A stretch of DNA of 64,000 bases from the NCBI GenBank assembly GCA_964017185.1, contig OZ024877.1:60910711-60974710 (forward strand), written 5' to 3'. The notes beneath the pieces are model-generated. The model ran no database searches. It had not been told where the DNA came from and worked only from the letters and a program-made list of their open reading frames with translations. The DNA comes from Rugalucina vietnamica. Taxonomy: Eukaryota > Mollusca > Bivalvia > Lucinida > Lucinidae. Shown piece after piece: positions 43,645 through 53,468 of this stretch. A program made the position numbers and the translations under genes. The number at the start of each line of letters is the position of its first letter. The stretch's first letter is position 1.

Positions 43645-44996
43645 TATATACACGGCTAACAAACCTTTAAATGCGTAACCGCGGTTAAGAAAAGAAATCC
43701 GATTCATGTCCTTCCGGTTTCGCATCAGATGACCAACAAAAGGTAAACAAACTTTTGCAGCTCGTGTTTCCGAGTAAAATATTTCGATTCGAAGACAAAT
43801 ATTACAATTCTCTCAATGCTATTTTATTAGTTAGACATTGCTATATTTGGACCCCAAAGGATTTTTAGAAACTTTTCTTTATAATCATGATTTTTATTTC
43901 CTACCCCAAAACACGTTGGGATTGCATTGTACACGACGAAAATGTGGGTCAGTCGCAGGGATATTTTTAGATTTCCGCTCATTACGTCCATATTAACAGA
44001 AAGCAATACAGTGCGCAGATGATTTTAACATTGTGTGAGGTCTGGTGACAGTTTCGTTGCCTCTGGCCAATGCATTCTATGCATATGTGGTTAAAAGCTG
44101 TGTTAACATTTCGGTTACGAATTTAATCATTAGAATGATAGCAATATAATCATTATAGAACACATTTACGAGTATTAAAGTTTTTGTTTTTTGTTAATTG
44201 TTTTACGCTGAAGATTATTGTCACATTCTCTCGTCCTTTCTTAATAGGTGCTCACTCAAATTTTGTGTGTTTGTGATATTTGCAGTGAAAATGTTTGATA
44301 TAAAATAATACAAACTGTCTACGAAATACATGTTATACAATAGTTCACATGCATGATATTCCTGTTCATGAAGACGATTTTACAGCATTCTGTATACTTT
44401 AATTTGTTTTTTTCTTGGTTTTATGTCTTTCAAAACGCTTTACAGGGACATAAATACCATAACTTGAACAGGTTGAGGTTTTCAAACGTATCTTGAAATA
44501 TGCCCTTCATATTTTAATGATTAAATGCGTACCCATCTTTTCCTTTCCTTCAAATCGATAATGCCGGGCACTAACACAACGAAATACTGACACAGACATC
44601 AGATGCAATTTAGTTAATACATATCTGTAAATTTGTCGTGGAACAATCACTAAAATTTGATATTTACCCGCAAATTGTCCAATTTTTAGTTGTATTTCGC
44701 CGACTTTGGCCTTGTTGGAATACCAGGTTCGAAGAAGGGAATAAATAACTCAAAGACCATCAAATTATTTTGCGAGCTACTTTGGTGCTGACTTACAATA
44801 GTAAATAAGTGACAAAATAGCATTCATAGATAATCGATATATTTCTGTACTAAAATATAATCATCAATCGATCCTAGTAGTGTATGTTTTGTTTACCTTT
44901 TCTTGGTCATCATATGCGCAACCGGAAGGGCGTGAATCGGATTTTCTTTCTTAACCGGCGGTTACGCATTTAAAGGTTTGTTAGCCGTGTATATAG
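43645..44996. mobile_element. 1.35-kb element with ~105-bp TIRs
   Basis: TATACACGGCTAACAAACC and the mirrored GGTTTGTTAGCCGTGTATA. The inverted repeats continue through GAATCGGATTTTCTTTCTTA (or its complement) to GTTTGTTTACCTTTT. The interior (43752-44888) has no recognisable ORF. It starts 6 bp after a MITE1 copy. TATATA on both sides suggests TA target duplication. Confidence 0.82.
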
Positions 44997-44999
44997 AGA

Positions 45000-45615
45000 G
45001 ATTGTGTTGTACAATTAATACAAAACTGGTTCAGAAATGTTTAAACTATAAATTTGCTTGCGGGGTTTGATACCTTTGTGTGATTTTATCATTAAGGAAT
45101 AAAGCTGCATCACCCTAACATTAGAAATGGCCATTTAATTGATTAGCAATAGGGACTAGCTCATAACTAGCCAAAGAATGTGTAATATTAAGAAATAAAT
45201 GTCGAGGGAAAAAAACACCTTTGAAAATCATAACCTGTAGAAGCATATGACTATGTATACACATACCATGGCACAAAATTATATAAAGAAAATATATGAG
45301 CACGAATACATGTATCTGTATGCATTATAGTCATTCTATAATTTTTGTATTCAGCAGGCACTGAGTCCAATAATATCCACCATTTCTTTCTATAAGTGCA
45401 TCTTCAGAATTTGTTTTTTTAGATAAAAAACATTTAAGATTATAGTAAACAGTTGAAAGCAATCATAAGAAAATGAGATTCAATCAAAATAAGAAGCTAG
45501 AAAAATCAATTCATACATGTCTGTAGAGGATAATTGAGCATACACCTTTTATTGGCCATCATCATTTCTCAAGTTGAGGGTTTCACATTTTATCATATAT
45601 CATTATGTTTTAAAG
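45000..45615. other. Intronic stretch, nothing recognised
   Basis: No repeats or additional exon found before the acceptor. Confidence 0.4.
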
Positions 45616-45762
45616 GTTGCGGACAGACACGACACCATTGTAAAGTTACGCAGCGAGAATCGTGAGATTGAAGAGAAACTTCGCGAAGCTCTGGGTACGG
45701 CACAACACCGAGGTGACGTCATCAAACAGTTACGGGAGGAACTGAAACTCTCACAGAATAAG
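45616..45762 (+). CDS. Coiled-coil gene exon o (49 aa)
   Basis: Acceptor tgttttaaag, donor AAG|gtgagg. Reads VADRHDTIVKLRSENREIEE and on to ...REELKLSQNK. Seven exact heptads: V1, I8, N15, L22, A29, I36, L43 and L11, I18, A25, L39. Buried Asn at an a position is typical of parallel dimers. 147 nt. Confidence 0.93.
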
Positions 45763-45991
45763 GTGAGGTTTTACATATTCCTAACGGACTAATTTCTGGC
45801 AGCAGTTTGAGGCAAGGATTTCAGTTCGGTAAAATTTGTTTAAGCCTTTTAGTAATTTTTTTACTGACCACGCCAAAATGGTTCTGCTGTGATTTACCTC
45901 TCCGTTGTACTGCCCACCTTTGTATTTGCTAGATGCAAGCCAGATGGCAACCTTGTTGGGAAAGAGCTAGTCATTTTGCTTTCCATATAAT

Positions 45992-46226
45992 TGAGCCACC
46001 CCATGAGAAACCAACAATCTGTATATGCGAAAACAAAGACGCAGATCAGCTTCGCGGTAACCACGAAGCTGATCAGCGCCTTTGTTTTCGCTACACGGAT
46101 AGTACAATCCCTCTACTTCCTAAATACAAAATTTCATGCTTCTAGCTGTCTTCTGTGACTGCACAGCCTGATTTGTGTTGGACCTGTTCGGAAACCACAT
46201 TGTTGGTTTTCCCACGAGGAGGCTCA
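45992..46226 (-). mobile_element. MITE1 copy
   Basis: TGAGCC...GGCTCA; arms TTCGCGG / CCACGAA (one mismatch). Confidence 0.87.
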
Positions 46227-46287
46227 TATAACAATGGGAATGGTTTACTGTTTACTCACAGCACCATAAAATGAAACAATTATAATA

Positions 46288-46526
46288 TGAGCTGCTCCAC
46301 CAGATAACAAACAGTCTCCTTATGCAAAAACAAAGGCACAGATCAGCTATGCAGTAAATGTGCAGCTGATCAGCACCTTTGTGTTCCCTTTTTGGATAGT
46401 ACAGTCCCTCTTCTTGGTGAACCTGAAATTTCAAGCTTCTAAATCTTTAATGGTACAGGCCATTTTGTGTCAGACCTGGTCGGAAAGTACAAAGACTGTT
46501 CTGTGTTTTTTTGACTTCGGATCTCA
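46288..46526 (-). mobile_element. MITE1 copy beside a splice acceptor
   Basis: TGAGCT...ATCTCA with TA on both sides; ends 23 nt before the next exon. Confidence 0.84.
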
Positions 46527-46549
46527 TATTATAATATTGTATATTGTAG

Positions 46550-46633
46550 ACGACAGAGACCCAGAGACATGTAGAACACCTTGAGAAAGAGCTCCACCAG
46601 TTCCACAGTAGACACTCTAGCACGACGAGAGAG
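46550..46633 (+). CDS. Coiled-coil gene exon p (28 aa)
   Basis: Acceptor atattgtag, donor GAG|gtaatg. Reads TTETQRHVEHLEKELHQFHS and then RHSSTTRE. V8, L11, L15, F18 core. 84 nt, phase 0. Its last ~25 nt and donor are repeated downstream in a tandem array. Confidence 0.9.
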
Positions 46634-47325
46634 GTAATGTAGCATCCCTGAAGCAAAAACAAAGACGCTCCGTGTAGCGAAAACAAAGACGCTGACTGCA
46701 CAGCTGATCTGCGCCTATTCTTTTCGCATAGGCAAAAAGCCAGTAGACATTCTAGCACAAGGAGAGACGTAAAATAGTTTGTCAACAATCTCTGGATATA
46801 ATAAACTTCCTTGAAGCAAAAACAAAGACGCTGATCAGCTAGCTGATGCGCCTTTGTTTTTGCATAGCTGCACAGCTGATGAGCGTCTTTGTTTCACATA
46901 CGCAAAAAGAAGTAGACATTCTAGCACAACCAGAGGGGTAATGTAGCATCCATGAAGCAAAAACAGAGATGCTGATCAGCTGTGCAGTTACTGCACAGCT
47001 GATCTGCGCCTTTGTTTACGCACAGACAAAAAGCTAGTAGACATTCTAGCACCATAAGTGAGGTAATGTAGCATCCTTGAAGTGAAAACAAAGATGCTGA
47101 TCAGGTGTGCTTTTACTGCACTGCTAATATGCGCCTTTTTTTGGCATAGGCAAAAAGCCAGTAGACATTCCAGACCAACGAGGTAGGTAATGTAGCATCT
47201 GTGAAGCGAAAATGAAGATACTGATCAGCTGTGCAGTTACTACACAGCTGATCTGCGCCTTTGTTTTCGCATAGGCAATTATCCAGTAAACATTCTATCA
47301 CAAAAGAAGTAATGTAGTTTGTCAA
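46608..47325 (+). repeat. Tandem array of exon end + splice donor + MITE1 core
   Basis: The segment GTAGACACTCTAGCACGACG with the donor gtaatgtagcatcc recurs at about 46743, 46912, 47037, 47161 and 47285; the last spacings are ~124 bp. Between copies lies the MITE1 palindrome and its GCATAGGCAAAAAGC flank but not the MITE1 ends. The later copies are not coding in the exon frame but several keep a good GGTAATG donor-like site. Confidence 0.85.
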
Positions 47326-47785
47326 CAATCTTTGGGTATAATAAGGATCGTTCCAAGTCGATACTTCTGTGGTGGTTCTATTTGTTTTATGTCTTGGTGT
47401 TTAAAAATTTTTTGTGCTGTTGGCGCCTTATGTATGTTTTCATATTTTTAGTTAAGTTAAGGTAACTGAGTGGCCACCTATTGGGAAAATAGCTGCCCAT
47501 TCGGCTTACGATTGTTTCATGGTATAAGTACCTGATTGTTAGTTTGGTTTTTTCCCACCTCGGTTTTTGGAGTGGGAATCTTTTTCTGATTGCGCCTTTT
47601 CCTGATCTTTGCCTACTTGTACCTTTTTTTTGAAGGTACAACTTGCTATGACTTGGTACGAGTTATAAGTCGCCATTTGTCACGGGAGTTGCCACAGGTT
47701 ATGCTGGAAAATTTTAGAAGCTGTCACACACCTACGAGTTAATGTGAATCATAGTTTAGTGCATGTCGCGCAAGTTGCCACAAAA
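47326..47785. other. Intronic stretch, nothing recognised
   Basis: No repeat assigned; no exon. Confidence 0.4.
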
Positions 47786-47787
47786 GG

Positions 47788-47999
47788 GAAAAAGGTGGCA
47801 TATTGGTAGAGTGGCGGACTCTGAATTGAGAGGTCCTGGGTTCTATTCCCACAGGCATTGCCGTGTTGTGTCCTTGAGCAAGACACATTAACTCACTACA
47901 GTTCTGGTTAAACCCAGGAAGTGTTGGCTCCATCCCGACATGACTGAAAAATTGTTGTCTGGGATGTAAAACCTCAACACAAACAAACAAACAAAAGCA
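47788..47999 (+). mobile_element. tRNA-derived SINE copy, near full length
   Basis: GTGGCATATTGGTAGAGTGG, GGGTTCTATTCCCAC, GAGCAAGACACATTAACTC, GGTTAAACCCAGGAAGTG, CCGACATGACTGAAAAATTG, (AAAC)n. Shows the empty-site sequence for the split SINE at 51822. Confidence 0.85.
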
Positions 48000-48051
48000 A
48001 AAAGTAACAGACAACCAGCTGGAGAATCTACACTTTAAATGAAAATATGCT

Positions 48052-48124
48052 CCCCCCCCCCCACACACACACTCAAACACACACACACACACATCATGCA
48101 TGCACGCACACACACACACACACA
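48052..48124 (+). repeat. (C)n(CA)n microsatellite
   Basis: C run then CA repeats. Confidence 0.9.
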
Positions 48125-48176
48125 AAAATTCACTCACACCCTCTGTGAATGTTGCTATTATCCTTATATTTTCTAG

Positions 48177-48215
48177 ATGGATGCCCTCACAGCCCTCAAG
48201 GAGTGCGAGAAGACG
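48177..48215 (+). CDS. Coiled-coil gene exon q (13 aa)
   Basis: Acceptor tatattttctag, donor ACG|gtatta. Reads MDALTALKECEKT. 39 nt, phase 0. It resembles the first 14 residues of the next exon (MDRLQNALQEREMT) with one gap, and both acceptors share the TTATATTTTTCTAG tract, so it may be a shortened duplicate. It may be skipped in some transcripts. Confidence 0.6.
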
Positions 48216-48274
48216 GTATTAATGTTTGCCACCTCCCCCAGACCACATTCCCCTTGCCACTTACGCAGCTTATG

Positions 48275-48660
48275 TGTACCTTAAAAAATTGTTGGTTTGC
48301 TGTGCTCCTACCTACTCACCAAAATTAGCACTTAGACTGTCTACTAAAAAATGATAGCCTTTCTGGAGATTTTATATTTAAAAAAATGTAAAAGACGAAA
48401 ATGACAATGTGATTTTAAATTCTCTTAATTTTCTATTCCATAGCAGATGAAGTTTTAAGATTGAATCATTCATTTCAAAAGAAAGCTTTTTGATCCACAT
48501 TATTTTAATTAAACATCAAAACAAATATCCAACAACATCAACAAAAAAAAACAAAAAAAAAAACAAAAAAAAAAAAAAAAAAAAACAAAAAAACTACAAA
48601 CTACCTATTTTATAATTGATGGGTAGGACCTAGAGCACAGCAAACAAACAATTATTTAAG
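48275..48660. mobile_element. MITE7 copy with internal A-rich run
   Basis: TTGGTTTGCTGTGCTCCTAC and GAGCACAGCAAACAAACAAT ends; A-rich tract (48541-48595) just left of the right arm as in 11347-11697. Confidence 0.8.
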
Positions 48661-48765
48661 GATGACTCAAAATATAGTTGCTAAATACTATCTTGTCTAC
48701 CCCAGCCCTATCCCTCACTGTCTAACCCATACACCCTTTAGATACCTATTCTTATATTTTTCTAG

Positions 48766-48924
48766 ATGGACCGTCTCCAGAATGCCCTCCAAGAGCGTGA
48801 GATGACCGGTACCCAGTTAGAAATGCACTTCAAGTCTAAACTCAGCGATAAGGAGGAGGAGTCGGCACGTCTCAAGGCTGAAATCAACATCCTACACGAG
48901 AAGCTCTCGCAAAGCTCCTCTCAG
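48766..48924 (+). CDS. Coiled-coil gene exon r (53 aa)
   Basis: Acceptor tatttttctag, donor CAG|gtatgg. Reads MDRLQNALQEREMTGTQLEM and on to ...EKLSQSSSQ. Core residues L4, L8, L18, F22, then a +4 shift (stutter), then L36, I40, L43, L47, leading in register to the next exon. 159 nt. Confidence 0.93.
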
Positions 48925-49129
48925 GTATGGAAAGTTTCCTTGTTTTGAGACTGCGCAAAAATGTAGTTTCATTTTTAGCTTGTCTGTACATGGTGCAGAG
49001 ATGCAGTAATAGTATTTTTTTCTTATATTTTTTTTTATCACACTTGTTTTCCTAGATATTTTCAAATCAAAATTTGTATATTTCACATACATTTATGACC
49101 GTAAAAGAAAATGAAATATTCATAGACTT

Positions 49130-49289
49130 ATGGCTCCAAAAGATAATTTGTCCACTAAAAAATGAGCTTCTTGCCTTAATTCATTGTTTGATACACCATT
49201 TGTAGCTCATGTCTAGAGAAGAGCAGATAATTCATCGCCAGGGCAATGTGAGAGAACTTCAAGACTAATCAATGAAGAAAGAAAATTGA
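49130..49289 (+). repeat. Upstream copy of a ~160-bp tandem duplication spanning an exon start
   Basis: Sequence from TGGCTCCAAAAGATAATTTG to the decayed exon matches 49290-49440, intron and exon together. Confidence 0.8.
49206..49286 (+). pseudogene. Decayed duplicate of coiled-coil exon s
   Basis: CTCATGTCTAGAGAAGAGCA matches the start of the exon at 49366 with acceptor-like TTTGTAG before it. The exon frame reads LMSREEQIIHRQGNVRELQD then a stop (TAA at 49266-49268), and the copy breaks off soon after, without a donor. Not usable as a full exon. Confidence 0.85.
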
Positions 49290-49365
49290 AATGGCTCCAG
49301 TTGATAATTTGTCCATTAAAAAAATTGAGCTTCTTGCCTTAATTCATTTTGATACACCATTTCAG

Positions 49366-49512
49366 CTCATGTCTAGAGAAGAGCAGATAAGTCGTCTCCA
49401 GGGCAATGTGAGAGAACTCCAGGATGAATCGGCGAAGAAAGAAGCCACGCTACAGAAGATGGAAATGGACTTGATCAATGTAGAGGAACTTAAACATAAA
49501 ACAGATGATAAC
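49366..49512 (+). CDS. Coiled-coil gene exon s (49 aa)
   Basis: Acceptor ccatttcag, donor AAC|gtaaga. Reads LMSREEQISRLQGNVRELQD and on to ...EELKHKTDDN. Seven exact heptads (L1, I8, V15, S22, L29, L36; L11, L18, M32, V39). 147 nt, phase 0. Confidence 0.93.
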
Positions 49513-49561
49513 GTAAGACTTTGTTCTAAAGTAGTCATGTTGGATTCATTTGAGCCAGGGA

Positions 49562-49830
49562 CATCAGGAAAACATGTCCCTGAAATAAATACCCTCTTAT
49601 ATATAGTAAAACTGGGGTATGCAGGGTATACATACTTTTCTTATTTTTGCTACAAAACATGGATTGTGGGTACTCGTTAGAACCGCCTCGCCTCGGCGAG
49701 TCTAACGTGTACCAACAATCTATGTTTTGAGCAAATATAAGAAGAATATCAAAACATTTTCTACTGAAAATTTTCATTTTTTTACAATTTAAAAAATCTC
49801 TGTATATTGCATGGGCGTCTTTTCGTAATG
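49562..49830 (-). mobile_element. MITE2 copy
   Basis: CATCAGGAAAACATGTCC at left; GGCGTCTTTTCGTAATG at right. Central GAACCGCCTCGCC/GGCGAGTCTAAC hairpin. Confidence 0.8.
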
Positions 49831-49960
49831 AAGCGGTGTGGCCTTGTGGTAGAGCATCTGGCTGATTTGACACTAACTGGCCTGTACTGAAGCAGGCTGG
49901 CTAGAAGCTTGAAATTTTGGATTTAAGAAGATGAATTGGTGGCTGCCTGCTATAGTTAAT
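49831..49960 (+). mobile_element. SINE head joined to MITE1 fragment
   Basis: GGTGTGGCCTTGTGGTAGAG (A box) runs into ACTAACTGGCCTGTACTG and GGCTAGAAGCTTGAAATTTT, the MITE1 left block. A junction of two broken elements. Confidence 0.5.
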
Positions 49961-50025
49961 TGTCAAAAGTGTCAACCGTAAAACTCAAGTATTGTAGAAG
50001 AAAGAATTGAAGAATTCAGTAACTG

Positions 50026-50139
50026 ATTAAAGGGAAGTAATCAGTTTCTCTAAAGGGAAGTAATCAGTTTCTCCAAAGGGAAGTAATAAGTTTCTCCTAA
50101 GGGAAGTAATCAGTTTCTCCAAAGGGAAGTAATCAGTTC
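50026..50139 (+). repeat. ~26-bp minisatellite, five units
   Basis: Units of AAAGGGAAGTAATCAGTTTC plus TCC, nearly identical. Confidence 0.9.
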
Positions 50140-50256
50140 TTTTCAAAAATACTAAAGAAGATAACAAGAATAGGGATATTTATTCTTTACAGTGTCTGTC
50201 TTATATTTATAACTATACTGATCAGATCTTACAATATAGATAGTTCCTAATATATA

Positions 50257-50418
50257 TGAGCCTGTGCATGAGAAAACCAACAATTTGGGTTCCGACCAGG
50301 TCAGACACAAACCAGGTTGTACAGTTACAGAAGATGGTTAGAGGCTGGAAACTGCGAAGCTGATCTGTGCCTTTGTTTTCGCATATGCAGATTGTTGGTT
50401 TTCCCATGCGACAGCTCA
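50257..50418 (+). mobile_element. MITE1 internal-deletion derivative
   Basis: TGAGCC...AGCTCA with TA on both sides. The TTGTACTATCC block and left palindrome arm are deleted. Confidence 0.83.
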
Positions 50419-50572
50419 TATTTGTACGTTCTGTCAGTTTCCTGATTATACAATGCATGTTTATTCCGAAACTTATTTGTTACTCTAGGGAAGCCAGGTG
50501 GCTCTGTGATGGATCAAACTAAAGTGAAAGACTGATGTTTTTTTTTTTTATCCCTCTTTTCACTATTAATAG

Positions 50573-50686
50573 ACATTTGAGGTGAGAAATCAACTAAAAG
50601 CTTCTGAAGCATGAGTTAGCCAAGGTGAGGGCCAAATACCTTGAGTCGGTGGAGGAAAATGGTCGACTAGAGGCCCATTTACAGTT
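50573..50686 (+). pseudogene. Decayed duplicate of coiled-coil exon t
   Basis: Aligns without gaps to the first ~110 nt of the exon at 50719. The exon frame of the copy has two stops (TGA, TAA) in the first third, then LKHELAKVRAKYLESVEENG and RLEAHLQ, against LEHELAQVKAQYRESVEENG in the real exon. Many third-position differences suggest it was once translated. It stops without a donor. Confidence 0.8.
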
Positions 50687-50718
50687 ATGTTTTACCAATC
50701 TTTTTCTCCTATTTTCAG

Positions 50719-50877
50719 CTTTCGAGGAGAGAAATTACCCTACAACAGCTGGAGCACGAGTTAGCTCAGGTAAAGGCTCAATACCGTGAATCTGTAGAAG
50801 AAAATGGTCGCCTGGAGGCGAGGATACAGGCTTTTGCTATCAATGCTCAGAGTGAGCAGGATGTGCTGAACTCAGAG
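50719..50877 (+). CDS. Coiled-coil gene exon t (53 aa)
   Basis: Acceptor ctattttcag, donor GAG|gtatat. Reads LSRREITLQQLEHELAQVKA and on to ...SEQDVLNSE. L1, L8, L15, Y22, N29, I36 and L11, V18, L32, F39 hold register; 53 = seven heptads plus four. 159 nt. Confidence 0.93.
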
Positions 50878-51111
50878 GTATATTAGCTAATAATATTTGT
50901 GATTAAGCCAAGGTTGTGTTTGTAGTTTAGATCTTGTTTTAGAATGACAGCCGTCTTGCATGTAAAAAACAAACAAAAAAACTCAGATTTATGTACAATG
51001 AGATTTTCATACCTTTTAAGAAATGAACTAAAAGTGGGTATAAGTGGTTTGACCCTAATCATCCTCTGGGACAAAATTCATCTCATGGGTCAGAAGAGGA
51101 GGGTCAGAAGA

Positions 51112-51305
51112 AGAGGATGGCCAAGTGACAGGGTGTTGGGTCTCCGGATAACAAGGCCTAGGGTTCTGTGCAACCCTACGTGCTGGGTTGAGTCTTTGAC
51201 CAGACATATTAACACCATTTACTATCACCAAGATATCACTGGCTCTGTCCTGACATGACTGAAAAATTGTAGACTCCGATATTGAACTACAAAACAGACA
51301 AATCA
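51112..51305 (+). mobile_element. SINE copy, diverged
   Basis: GGATGGCCAAGTGACAGGG (head), TGGCTCTGTCCTGACATGAC and TGAAAAATTGTAGACTCC (tail). Confidence 0.65.
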
Positions 51306-51385
51306 AGAAAAAAATAATGATAAGCCATATCCTTGCATGAAATCTTTGAAAGCAACTTATTCTTCTTTAACTTTTGAATCATCAG

Positions 51386-51406
51386 CAGATTGATCAGGCT
51401 GTTGAG
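51386..51406 (+). CDS. Candidate heptad microexon with NAGNAG acceptor (7 or 6 aa)
   Basis: Pyrimidine-rich tract, then atcagcag, then ATTGATCAGGCTGTTGAG, then gtactt. Using the first AG gives QIDQAVE (21 nt, one heptad); using the second gives IDQAVE (18 nt). Both are phase 0. Composition and size fit the gene, but so short an exon may be chance. Confidence 0.45.
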
Positions 51407-51431
51407 GTACTTTGTTCATGTTGAAACAAAA

Positions 51432-51648
51432 TGAGCCTGTGCGTGAGAAAACCAACAGTATGGGTTCTGACCAGGTCCGACACAAACCAGGCTGTACAGT
51501 CACAGAAGATGGCTAGAGGCTGGAAATTTGGGATTTAGAAAGTAGAGGAATTGTACCATCCGTGTAGGGAAAACAGAGGCGCTGCAAAGCTGATCTGCAT
51601 CTTTGTTTTTGCCTATGCAGATTGTTGATTTTCCCATGCGATGGCTCA
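51432..51648 (+). mobile_element. MITE1 copy
   Basis: TGAGCC...GGCTCA; left palindrome arm partly deleted. Confidence 0.84.
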
Positions 51649-51821
51649 AATGTGTTTGCTTGAAAAGTTCAGTTAAATTTTATTTTGTTGTTTCCTTATA
51701 CATGAAAACTTTAATAGATTGTGGAATCCTGAGATGATGAGCAACACACTACAAGCATGTTTAATTTGCTTATAAATATACACATTGGACAAAATCAAAA
51801 TAATCCAAATAAGGTTTAGTG

Positions 51822-51945
51822 GGAGCATGCTAGTGTAGTGGTAGAGCAAAGAGACACCCAATTGAGAGGTCCTGGGTTCGATCCCCACGGGCAGCACTGC
51901 ATTGTGCCCTTGAGCAAGGCACATTTATTCCTCAGAGTGCTAGTT
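51822..51945 (+). mobile_element. SINE, left part, split by HINE-7
   Basis: TAGTGTAGTGGTAGAGC, GGGTTCGATCCCCACG, GAGCAAGGCACATTTATTC, up to GAGTGCTAGTT. The rest of the SINE resumes at 53469. Confidence 0.85.
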
Positions 51946-53468
51946 AGCTCACCTGAGCTGTTAGGCTCACAAGGTGAGCTTATAGGATGGCCATGATCTG
52001 GCGTCCGTCCGTCCGTCCGTCGTCCGTCTTCCGTTTGTCCACAATTTCAAAGATCTTCTCCTCTGAAACCGCTTGGCCAATCAAAGCCAAATTTTATATG
52101 AAGCATCAATAGGAAGGGGGAACCAATGTATATTTAAGAAATTCAGGTCACATGACCAAGATGGCCGCCATGCCCATATATGGTAAAAACCCTTCAAAAA
52201 TCTTCTTCTCCAGAACCGGTGGACCGATTTCAACGAAACTTGGCATGAAGCATTAATGGCTCAAGCACTACAATGTATATATAAATCATGACCCTGTGAT
52301 GACCTTTACCTATTTTACGGCAAGGTCAACATAGGTCGCCAATGCATTTGAATGGGGAAAACTTTTAAAATGTCATTTAAAGTGAAAGTCTTGCAGGAAA
52401 TGGGCAGTAGGACTAAATATTAATGATTCTGAAAAAAATTGGACCCCAGGGGCTCATGTGCCCCCACCCCAGGGCAATATACATGTTAGATGTATATCTC
52501 CATAATATTCAAACGTCTTCTCCTCTGAAACCACTTGGCCATTCAAAGCGAAATTTTATGTGAAGCATCAATAGGAAGGGGTAACAAATATGAATATAAA
52601 AAATCCAGGTCACATGACCAAGATGGCCACCATGCCCATATATGGTAAAAACCCTTCAAAAATCTTCTTCTCAAGAACTGGTTGACCGATTTCAACGAAA
52701 CTTGGCACGAAGCATCAATGGCTCAAGCACTACAATGTATATATAAATCATGACCCTGTGATGACCTTGACCTATTTTACGGCAAGGTCAACATAGGTCG
52801 CCAATGCATTTGAATGGGGAAAACTTTTAAAATGTAATTTAAAGTGAAAGTCTTGCAGAAAATGGGAAGTAGTACTGAATATTAATGATTCTGAAAAAAA
52901 TGGACCCCAGGGGCTCATGTGCCCCCACCACAGGGCAATATACATATATATTTCCATAATATTCAAACGTCTTCTCCTCTGAAACCGCTTGGCCAATCAA
53001 AGCCAAATTTTATGTGAAGCATCTATAGAATGGGGGAATCAATGTGTATATAAATAATCTATGTCACGTGACCAAGATGGCCGCCATGCCCATATATGGT
53101 AAAAATCCATCAAAAATCATCTTCTCTGAAACCAATAGACTGATTTCAAGGAAACTTGGCGTGAGGCATCAATGGCTAAAGTACTCCAATGTATATAGAC
53201 CCTGTGATGACCTTGACCAAGTTTATGGCAAGGTCAACATGGGTTGCCTATGCATCCCAATTGGGAAAACTGTTAAAATGTCATTTGAAGGGAAAAGCCA
53301 GCAGGAAATTAGCAAATGGACAGAATATTGAAGATTCTGAAAAAAGAAAATGGCCCAAGGGCTTCATCTGCCCCTGCACTGGAGTTAAATACCATAATAT
53401 TCAAACATGTTTATTGGTATATGCAGCTGATCTCAGGTGAGCGTTTACAGGACCATTGGTCCTCTGGT
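51946..53468 (+). mobile_element. Helitron-like minisatellite element HINE-7, inserted in a SINE
   Basis: Head AGCTCACCTGAG, partner CAAGGTGAGCTT, (CCGT)n microsatellite (52005-52035). Tandem units of ~455 bp start near 52050, 52510 and 52965. The head reverse complement CTCAGGTGAGC is at 53433-53443 and the hairpin AGGACCATTGGTCCT at 53449-53463. Very similar to HINE-5. Its exact borders are given by the interrupted SINE; there is no target duplication beyond an ambiguous T. Confidence 0.88.
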
